DNA from: Fischerella thermalis PCC 7521
GTDB taxonomy: Bacteria > Cyanobacteriota > Cyanobacteriia > Cyanobacteriales > Nostocaceae
Length of the DNA: 64,000 bases
Assembly: GCF_000317225.1 (NCBI RefSeq)
Contig: NZ_AJLL01000012.1
Span: forward strand, 62,001-126,000
Direction of reading: 5' to 3'
Positions 56,486 to 64,000 of the stretch are shown here, piece after piece. Within the stretch, counting starts at the first letter, position 1, and each line of letters opens with the position of its first letter. Made by a program: the position numbers and the translations under genes. The notes under the pieces are model-generated. The model saw only the letters and a list, made by a program, of their open reading frames with translations. It did not search any database and was not told the origin of the DNA.

Positions 56486-58141
56486 CTACTGATGACCATT
56501 GACTTTTGACTGTTGCTCCCTGAGTCTTGAATCTGGACTAACTAACAGTTGAGCATCATTTACCCAGATGGCTTGTTGGGGGACAGGAATAAAAATTCCG
56601 GCATGATCAAAGGCGATTTTGAGACGGCGGCGAAACTCTCGCGCGACATCCCATTGCTTGAGTGGCTGAGTTTTGATCCAGACACGAATTAATAAACCGC
56701 GATCGCCAAAGTTATCTATCCCCAAAACCTGGGGTGTTTCGACAATTTGATGTTGCCATTTGGGGTCTTCATCCATTTCTATGGCGACTTTCTTAATTAA
56801 ATTCAAAGCCTCATCAATATCAGTTTTGTAGTCAACTGGAACAGTTAAATCAGCGCGTGACCAACGACTCGAGAGGTTAGCGACGATTTTAATTTCACTG
56901 TTAGGAATGGTGATCAAGCGTCCTTCTGCATCTCGAACTTGAGTCATCCGCAGATTCAGATTTTCTACTAAACCTCCTACAGTCCCTACAGAAATGACAT
57001 CACCTAAAGCGTACTGGTCTTCTAGGATGATCAAAAAGCCGTTAATCGCATCTTTGATCAAATTTTGGGAAGCAAGAGATACAGCCACACCAACTAAACC
57101 AGCACCCGCCAACAAAGGAACAACGTCTATACCTAAAGCCAGCAGCGCACATAGAATACCCACCCCCACGCAGACAATAGTAACCATACTTTTTGTTACA
57201 CCAGAAATCGTAGAAACTCGTAGTTGTAGACGTTCAGAAGTTTCTGGAGTCAGTAAAGCACTACTACTAACAAAAGCAGAGGTGAAACGATCAATAAGTA
57301 AATAGCTCAAACGCACCGATACATAAGTTCCAATTGCTACAGCACCTAAGATCACAGGAAACTGTAAACCGAGGAAAATTCCTAACTGGAGCGATCGCGT
57401 ATGGGGAAACAAACCCAGGATAAATAATGCTCCGCCTCCCCAAATACCTACTTGGCCGATCTGATACAGCCGTTTTGTGACTTCTTGGATATGGCGTTGT
57501 TGCTGTTGATTTAGCTGTGTTGTAATTGGTCTAGCTGTTGGTGAAGCGGTAGAAGCTAGTTGCTGTTGGATAAAAGTCCTTTGTGAGCGGTTTTTCCAAC
57601 GAGTCAGTCCCCAACTAATGACAAGGATGCTTAGTCCACATCCAACAGCAATTGCACCCTGACGGACTAAAAACTCTGGTTCTCGCTCTTGTTTTGCCTG
57701 TTCTAGTTGTTCTCGTAAGCTTTGGGAGATTTGATTTGCTAAGGTCCAAGCATCTACTTGTCGTAGTCTGGCATCTTGGTCAGTAATAGTCATTAACTGT
57801 CGGTTGTTGACATAAATTACTGGCAATCCGTTTTCGGTCTTAACTTGCACATCCAGTTTTGCATCTGGATTTCGAAAGTATTCTTGACTAATTTGATTGA
57901 TATTTTCCTGGATATTCTCTAAACGCTCCGTAAAGTTCGCTCTTGGTGCGGTGATCTGAAATAAACGCTTACCATCCAAATAAACCCAGCCTGTAACTGT
58001 TCTGCTATCCGATTCACTAGTCCGCAAATTCGGGGGTTGCAGGTTGGGTATAAAGGGAATCTGCGCTGTAGCTTGTGGCATTACTCCAACAGTAACGACT
58101 ATTGAAGAGAAAGCGATCGTCGCTACGAATCGAGAGCGCAA
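56486..58141 (-). CDS. MscS-family mechanosensitive ion channel
   Basis: 551 aa. A signal peptide (VATIAFSSIVVTVGVMPQAT) leads to a periplasmic domain (VTGWVYLDGKRLFQITAPRA), then at least five spans, the pore-lining GAGLVGVAVSLASQNLIKDA and the MscS beta domain (EDQYALGDVISVGTVGGLVE; LITIPNSEIKIVANLSSRWS). Opens under membrane tension to release solutes. The large extracytoplasmic N-terminal domain is longer than in E. coli MscS. Alone on this strand. Confidence 0.93.
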   Translation of the reverse strand: MRSRFVATIAFSSIVVTVGVMPQATAQIPFIPNLQPPNLRTSESDSRTVTGWVYLDGKRLFQITAPRANFTERLENIQENINQISQEYFRNPDAKLDVQVKTENGLPVIYVNNRQLMTITDQDARLRQVDAWTLANQISQSLREQLEQAKQEREPEFLVRQGAIAVGCGLSILVISWGLTRWKNRSQRTFIQQQLASTASPTARPITTQLNQQQQRHIQEVTKRLYQIGQVGIWGGGALFILGLFPHTRSLQLGIFLGLQFPVILGAVAIGTYVSVRLSYLLIDRFTSAFVSSSALLTPETSERLQLRVSTISGVTKSMVTIVCVGVGILCALLALGIDVVPLLAGAGLVGVAVSLASQNLIKDAINGFLIILEDQYALGDVISVGTVGGLVENLNLRMTQVRDAEGRLITIPNSEIKIVANLSSRWSRADLTVPVDYKTDIDEALNLIKKVAIEMDEDPKWQHQIVETPQVLGIDNFGDRGLLIRVWIKTQPLKQWDVAREFRRRLKIAFDHAGIFIPVPQQAIWVNDAQLLVSPDSRLREQQSKVNGHQ

Positions 58142-59908
<1,767 letters not shown>

Positions 59909-59983
59909 TCTTTACCGATAATTTACCAAAAGTCATCGAAGAAAAGCTTAAGCTATAGCTAGGTTTTCTAAGGCTATTGCCTT

Positions 59984-60014
59984 GGGGTAGGCACACCGCC
60001 TATCCCTTTTTTTT
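59984..60014 (+). terminator. Rho-independent terminator of ahcY
   Basis: ggggtaggc pairs with gcctatccc over 9 bp (one G-T wobble) around a 5-base loop, followed by eight T. Confidence 0.85.
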
Positions 60015-60059
60015 ATTTATTGGGTAAAGAAAACTCTTGCTAGCTTCTTCCGAAAAGTG

Positions 60060-60185
60060 CTGCCTCACTTGGTGATTTACCAGAGTGGCGATCGCGTTCA
60101 CTAGCGCATCTGGTTCTACGGGTTTAGGAATATGCGGTTGAAATCGAACCTTTAGAGCTTTTTGTTGGTTAACCTCAGTTCGGGT
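60060..60185 (-). pseudogene. Receiver-domain C-terminal relic
   Basis: The frame reads EVNQQKALKVRFQPHIPKPV followed by EPDALVNAIATLVNH. FQxHIPKPVEPxxLV is the end of the receiver domain in cyanobacterial hybrid kinases and response regulators, including the conserved Lys. No phospho-acceptor part remains. A small open frame exists, but decay is more likely. Confidence 0.55.
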
Positions 60186-60282
60186 TAAGAAGATTTTGCT
60201 GTTGAACTTAAGCACCAGTTCTCAAAAATCGAACCACAAAGACACGGAGATCACAAAGAAATGAGAGTTTGAGAGGTATTTT

Positions 60283-60303
60283 GCACGTGGCGTCACCTGG
60301 CGT
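60283..60303. repeat. 21-bp exact repeat GCACGTGGCGTCACCTGGCG..., copy 2
   Basis: Identical to 33849-33869 over all 21 bases. Confidence 0.8.
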
Positions 60304-60349
60304 GGAGGATTTGTATCAAGATTTTTGTGAAACGGTATAAGATAGAAAG

Positions 60350-60391
60350 GTGCGTTATGGACAGAACGTCCTCACGCACCGAAAACCACTA
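60350..60391. repeat. Palindromic repeat GGTGCGTTATGGAC...
   Basis: aggtgcgt and acgcacc arms around tatggacagaacgtcctc, which itself pairs (ggac/gtcc). A common form of intergenic repeat in Nostocales. Confidence 0.65.
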
Positions 60392-60547
60392 AATGGTGCG
60401 CTGCGCTGTGCAACAACACACTCTACAGTACTGGATTTGGCAGTAATTCAATCACTTGTGTGTACAAAGTGGCTAAAACCACGATTCATAAGCTATTTCA
60501 GACTTGTGTGTACACCGTAATTGAAGCGGGGAGATTGAGGGGTTAAT

Positions 60548-60568
60548 TAGACTTTTGCAAGAGATCTA
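60548..60568. repeat. Collapsed MITE-like copy TAGACTTTTGCAAGAGATCTA
   Basis: Left and right ends of the element found at 18011 and 26740 are joined with no interior: tagacttttgcaagagatct plus one base. May be an excision footprint or a minimal copy. Confidence 0.5.
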
Positions 60569-60592
60569 TTGATTTTTATTTGTTGGTATTGC

Positions 60593-61015
60593 CTAGATTT
60601 CTACACTATATTTTTTGGCAATTTGACACAGCTGCTCAAACTGTTCTTTTGATGCTAAATCTAGCTTCTCATCAGGTGGCAATTCATTTTTTGGGCCTTT
60701 CGGGACTAAGTACTTGACATACAGAGAAATAAAATCAACGATCGCTGCTATACCAGGCAAAGCATGAGTATCAGCTTGTTTTCCTGCCACTAAGATAGCC
60801 ATACTTCCTTCAATTGATTTCCTGGTAGCATCAGCAAATTGACCAACCAATTCTTGAATATAATCTACACTTTCCAGGTTTTCTAACTTCACTAGATCTG
60901 GGGTGAATTCGTATCCTGCTGCTGTTGCTTGTTCGAGCACACACCATTGTGTGAACTCTTGCAGCGCTGCCTCGGGAAGACCAGGAAGATAATTATGTAA
61001 TTCTGAATTAGACAC
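60593..61015 (-). CDS. Hypothetical protein downstream of hupL
   Basis: 140 aa, soluble and helical: ELHNYLPGLPEAALQEFTQW, VLEQATAAGYEFTPDLVKLE, VDYIQELVGQFADATRKSIE and a C-terminal region with DEKLDLASKEQFEQLCQIAK. No family is recognised. It follows hupL on the same strand, separated by a G/C-rich repeat tract, so co-transcription is possible. Confidence 0.7.
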   Translation of the reverse strand: MSNSELHNYLPGLPEAALQEFTQWCVLEQATAAGYEFTPDLVKLENLESVDYIQELVGQFADATRKSIEGSMAILVAGKQADTHALPGIAAIVDFISLYVKYLVPKGPKNELPPDEKLDLASKEQFEQLCQIAKKYSVEI

Positions 61016-61035
61016 TAATTTTCCTTTTGAAATTT

Positions 61036-61110
61036 ATAGATGTAGGGAGTGGGAGGGAGGTGGGGTGATGAGGTGATAGGGTGGTGGGGTGATGGGGAGG
61101 TGGGGAGTGT
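61036..61110. repeat. G-rich minisatellite (GGTGGGGTGATG-type)
   Basis: Degenerate tandem units gatggggaggtggg and ggtggggtgatg; next to it inverted tcatactcctcatacttctc repeats to 61180. Many G-runs on the plus strand. It separates hupL from the downstream gene. Confidence 0.7.
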
Positions 61111-61182
61111 GGGAAATATAAAAAGTCTTTTCTTCTCATACTCCTCATACTTCTCATACCCCTCATACCCCTCACACCCTCT

Positions 61183-62778
61183 TTAAGCAGTGCGGAAGCG
61201 CGCCAACTCTTCACCTGTTTTGGCATCGTGGGCGTGAACTGTACACACCAAGCAAGAATCAAAGGATCGGGCAACATGACCTACTTCTATAGGGTCAGCT
61301 GGATCAGCAACGGGTATACCCACCAAGGCTTCTTCAATGGGGCCACGCTTTTGTTCGGCGTCCCGGGGCCCGACGTTCCATGTTGTCGGTGCAATAACCT
61401 GGTAGTTCTTGATTTTGCCATCTTCTAGTTCTACCCAGTGACACAGGGAACCGCGCGCTGCTTCTGTTGCACCCCAACCGCGCCCATCTTTTTGTTTGGG
61501 TTTGATATACCAAGGTTCATTTAATTTAAACTCCCGCAGACAGCGTTCGGCTTGACGATACAACTTGACAATTTCATGAACCCGTGCTAGCTGACGGACA
61601 TGGACACTGGGACCGCCCATACGCTTGAAAACATCAAGGATAAATCCATCATAATGTTGCCAAGATTCGCCATGTGTGCCACCTGCAACCAATTGTCGTG
61701 CTAAGGGGCCAGCTTCTAAACGTCCATATTCGATGTGGCGTACTGCACTTGACCAGGAATAAGCACCGTTGAAGTCTTTGTGATTTTTGGCGGTGGGGTT
61801 GGTGGTGCGGTCAAAAGGATGAACATCAGCTGTACCTTCGTCGTACCAGGCGTGAGTAGTATTCTCTCGAGTAAAGGTATGATCCATCAAAGTGTGAGTG
61901 TCGCTGTAACTGTCGTACACTCCACTCTTCATGATCATGGCAGCGTTACGGTTTTCAATGGTTGGTTTTTGGTATTTATCTTCATGGGGTAGATACCCCC
62001 AAGTGACGTATTTACCTACACCACCACCAAATTTATCTAAACCAATATCTAAACCCATGCGCCAGTAGAAACCCAAGTCTGACTGACGATGGTTACGATT
62101 TTCATGCAACCAAGCCATAAAGTCATCATAGGTCTGGATTTCTTCGTAGCGTTCTAAAGAACAGCCTAACCACACAGGTTCTAACCAATTAGTGCGGAAG
62201 TATTCTAGGATTGACCAAGCACGGGTAATATCTGTGAGGGTGGGGGCAGACATGACACCACCAGGAACCATGTAACTAGAATGGGGCCATTGACCACCCA
62301 AAAGGGCATAAATTTCTACAGGTTTGGCAGAAATAGTCACGCCAATTTCGTAATGCTTGCCAGTAAAGGCAGCAAAGCGGCGGACAGCTTCGTTATAGTA
62401 GCGGCTATTTTGGTATTTTTTGTTAGTGAGGTCAATGGCAAATAGACCGTAAAAATAGCGGGGTATACTTTGAATTGTTTCGACGATTTGACCGAGGTTT
62501 CTAGCTAAAATTGCATTGCGCGGCACTTCGGTTTCCCAGGCGGTATCCAATGCCCAAGATGCACAAGTGAGGTGAGAACCACCGCATATTCCACAGATAC
62601 GAGGTGTAACAATTAAGCCAGCTTGGGGGTCTTTACCGCGTAGAATCACTTCAAAGCCTCGAAAAAGTTCGGCATGAGTCCAAGCGTTGACTACATAACC
62701 ATCTTCGATTTCCACCCGCACATCTAAATCGCCTTCGACCCTCCCGACGGGTGAGATGTCTAATGTTTGAGTTCCCAT
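61183..62778 (-). CDS. hupL: Uptake hydrogenase large subunit
   Basis: Ni-Fe catalytic subunit that oxidises the H2 made by nitrogenase. 531 aa. N-terminal nickel ligands are in RICGICGGSHLTCASWALDT (CxxC) and the C-terminal pair in RSFDSCLVCTVHAHDAKT; the family maturation protease (HupW) would cleave after His, removing 16 residues. The gene is continuous; no hupL excision element interrupts it, unlike in Nostoc PCC 7120. Start MGTQTLDISPVGRVEGDLDV is standard. hupS lies 191 bases upstream. Confidence 0.97.
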   Translation of the reverse strand: MGTQTLDISPVGRVEGDLDVRVEIEDGYVVNAWTHAELFRGFEVILRGKDPQAGLIVTPRICGICGGSHLTCASWALDTAWETEVPRNAILARNLGQIVETIQSIPRYFYGLFAIDLTNKKYQNSRYYNEAVRRFAAFTGKHYEIGVTISAKPVEIYALLGGQWPHSSYMVPGGVMSAPTLTDITRAWSILEYFRTNWLEPVWLGCSLERYEEIQTYDDFMAWLHENRNHRQSDLGFYWRMGLDIGLDKFGGGVGKYVTWGYLPHEDKYQKPTIENRNAAMIMKSGVYDSYSDTHTLMDHTFTRENTTHAWYDEGTADVHPFDRTTNPTAKNHKDFNGAYSWSSAVRHIEYGRLEAGPLARQLVAGGTHGESWQHYDGFILDVFKRMGGPSVHVRQLARVHEIVKLYRQAERCLREFKLNEPWYIKPKQKDGRGWGATEAARGSLCHWVELEDGKIKNYQVIAPTTWNVGPRDAEQKRGPIEEALVGIPVADPADPIEVGHVARSFDSCLVCTVHAHDAKTGEELARFRTA

Positions 62779-62790
62779 AATTTATCCTTT

Positions 62791-62822
62791 TGGTAATTGC
62801 TAATCGGTAATTGGTAATTGGT
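62791..62822. repeat. STRR (GGTAATT) arm in hupS-hupL gap
   Basis: ggtaattgctaatcggtaat units near the hupL start. With the CCATTAC block at 62941 it can form a long imperfect hairpin between hupS and hupL, similar in position to the intergenic stem-loop described for other heterocystous cyanobacteria. Confidence 0.65.
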
Positions 62823-62940
62823 GAGTCAGCGCGCAGAACAGGGGCTTCCTCCCCCAACCCCAAAGGGGACCCCTAGCCCCCAATCCCCACTTCCCCATGA
62901 GCGACTGGCGAACCCGTAAGGGTAATTGGTGGTTTTCTTT
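62823..62940. other. Loop part of the hupS-hupL gap
   Basis: Holds two ccccaaccccaaagggg and cccctagcccccaatcccc C-rich tracts and a gactggcgaacccgtaagggt word. No gene. Transcription through it would place hupL in one mRNA with hupS. Confidence 0.5.
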
Positions 62941-62970
62941 CCCATTACCTATTACCCATTACCCATTACC
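62941..62970. repeat. STRR (CCATTAC) arm after hupS
   Basis: Four tandem cccattac/ctattac heptamers end at the hupS stop codon. It is the partner arm of the block at 62791. Confidence 0.7.
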
Positions 62971-63932
62971 TAAACTAAGAAAAAGTCTTCATCTGCCCAA
63001 GTTGGGGCGGTGTCCTTTGCCACTAAGGTGAGTAAGGCATAGTCTTTCTGCTTCACCCCTGGCGGTAGTTCTTTGGGAACTCCCATAACAGTTTGGGTTT
63101 TAAATACCGTTCCCGGTTTAAGGTCAAAGAAGGGAAATTCCGGTTCGGTGCAACCCAAACAAGGCATTCCAGCACGAGTTTTGGAAGAAACGCGGTTCCA
63201 CAAAATCCGGTTACAGGAAGAATGAGTCATCGGACCACGACAACCCAAGTCGTAGAATAGACAACCTTTACGTTGACCAAATTCGGCAGTTGTAGCTTTA
63301 TAGGCAAAATGAATGTTGCGAGTACAACCAGTTTGGGTAAAGGTTTTGAAGAAAGTTTGGGGACGATGGAATTCGTCAAGGGTAATATCGCCAATGCGAC
63401 CTGTGGCGATCGCAACTAATATCTGCGTTATCCAGTCGGGATGAGCAGGACATCCAGGTATATTAATTACAGGTAATCCAGCTTTAGAACGGTAATCTAC
63501 CCCTAAAAACCCACCCTTTTGCCGTTTGAGAAATTGTAAACCTTGGGATTGGCTAGGATTAGGGTCCATAGCAGGAATTCCTCCCCAAGTAGCACAGTCG
63601 CCGACTGCAACCACATACTTAGCTACTTTTGCTAAATCACTAACCCAATTTTTCATCGGACGATGGGCAAAGCGGTTCCATTCTCCCGTACCATTAGGGG
63701 CATTAACTACCGTACCTTCAAACACCAAAATATCTACAGGGATTTTACCTAACACACAATTCCACAACATCCCTTGCAAATTTTCTCCTAATTCTAGCCC
63801 CAAAGAAGGATGCCACAGTAGGTTGATACCAAAGTCAGAAATTAAATCGCAGACAGTTGGTTCTTCTGCATTTAAAAATGACATGGTGTTACCTGAACAG
63901 GCACCACCTTGTAGCCATAATACGTTAGTCAT
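62970..63932 (-). CDS. hupS: Uptake hydrogenase small subunit
   Basis: Electron-transfer subunit with three Fe-S clusters. 320 aa. Cysteines visible in LQGGACSGNTMSFLNAEEPT, VGDCATWGGIPAM, NIPGCPAHPDW, KGCLFYDLGCRGPMTHSSC and GMPCLGCTEPEFPF. No Tat signal peptide precedes the first motif, as known for cyanobacterial HupS. First gene of hupSL. Its promoter lies mostly beyond the window edge. Confidence 0.97.
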   Translation of the reverse strand: MTNVLWLQGGACSGNTMSFLNAEEPTVCDLISDFGINLLWHPSLGLELGENLQGMLWNCVLGKIPVDILVFEGTVVNAPNGTGEWNRFAHRPMKNWVSDLAKVAKYVVAVGDCATWGGIPAMDPNPSQSQGLQFLKRQKGGFLGVDYRSKAGLPVINIPGCPAHPDWITQILVAIATGRIGDITLDEFHRPQTFFKTFTQTGCTRNIHFAYKATTAEFGQRKGCLFYDLGCRGPMTHSSCNRILWNRVSSKTRAGMPCLGCTEPEFPFFDLKPGTVFKTQTVMGVPKELPPGVKQKDYALLTLVAKDTAPTWADEDFFLV

Positions 63933-64000
63933 TGGCCGCGTGTTTGTATTGTTGACAATAGACTTGTTGCAGAAGTTGAGGAATCAGGAACAGAAGAACT
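63933..64000 (-). promoter_or_regulatory. Partial upstream region of hupS
   Basis: Only 68 bases are visible. A tattgtcaacaata inverted repeat is present; a canonical NtcA site (GTA-N8-TAC) is not seen in this part. Confidence 0.4.

Larger units (their letters stand above)
60216..60592. other. Repeat-rich noncoding region between ahcY and the hup-linked gene
   Basis: Contains gacacggagatcacaaagaaa of the type that flanks GxxExxY units, the 21-bp exact repeat at 60283, a ggtgcgtt...tcacgcacc palindrome near 60.35 kb, an acttgtgtgtacaaa direct repeat pair near 60.46 and 60.50 kb and the collapsed MITE-like copy. No gene is seen. Confidence 0.6.

Noticed and set aside
61183-62778. hupL excision element
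   Set aside because: The reading frame is continuous with both nickel-ligand motifs, so no element is inserted.

Overview
This window is chromosomal DNA of a cyanobacterium, most likely a filamentous heterocyst-forming (Nostocales-type) species. The support is apcD (allophycocyanin alpha-B), chlP, a photosystem II S4-domain gene, a valyl-tRNA synthetase with the cyanobacterial CAAD membrane domain, an EbsA-like pilus gene, frequent HIP1 octamers (GCGATCGC), abundant heptamer tandem repeats (STRRs) between genes, and the uptake hydrogenase genes hupS and hupL at the right edge. No rRNA, tRNA, CRISPR array or intact insertion sequence was recognised.

Layout. Positions 1-7.9 kb: housekeeping genes (3' end of tyrS, pyrF, a family-4 uracil-DNA glycosylase, a phosphoribosyltransferase, a sugar nucleotidyltransferase, cbiT, cdsA). 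8.3-18 kb: an AraC-type regulator, a Dps-like protein with substituted ferroxidase ligands, a DUF2993 protein, an RsuA/RluB-type pseudouridine synthase, a RodZ-like protein, an AI-2E family transporter, a DUF1614 protein and ftsH. 18-28 kb: a secreted protein, a truncated HtrA remnant, chlP, a decayed pst locus, a DRTGG/BioD-like protein, EbsA-like, an overlapping radical SAM + glycosyltransferase pair, and an SLH porin that looks internally shortened. 28-38 kb: dnaX, groES-groEL with a perfect CIRCE operator, a ferredoxin-like protein, a Ycf29/Rre1-like response regulator and asnS. 38-47 kb: an anti-sigma-type kinase, rlmD, apcD, larE, and the DUF58 / MoxR / DUF4350 / DUF4129 cluster. 47-58 kb: valS, a GxxExxY gene framed by ~51-bp inverted repeats, an ATP-grasp GSP-synthase-like protein, a PSII S4 protein, an SDR and an MscS channel. 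58-64 kb: ahcY, a response-regulator remnant, a small hypothetical gene, hupL and hupS.

Functional groups: pigment and tetrapyrrole genes (chlP, apcD, cbiT), protein quality control (groES/groEL, ftsH), translation (tyrS, asnS, valS, rlmD, rluB-like), and N2-fixation-linked H2 recycling (hupSL). Much of the noncoding DNA is repeat-derived: STRRs, REP-like palindromes related to GTAGAGACG, a three-copy ~70-bp module, and a small MITE-like palindromic element in three states. Several gene remnants (transposase, SDR, htrA, pstA/pstB, response regulator, possibly a sugar kinase) show ongoing decay.

No complete new system stands out beyond doubt. The best candidates are the inverted-repeat-framed GxxExxY gene, the fused radical SAM/glycosyltransferase pair, the Dps variant with three of five iron ligands replaced, and the repeat families.
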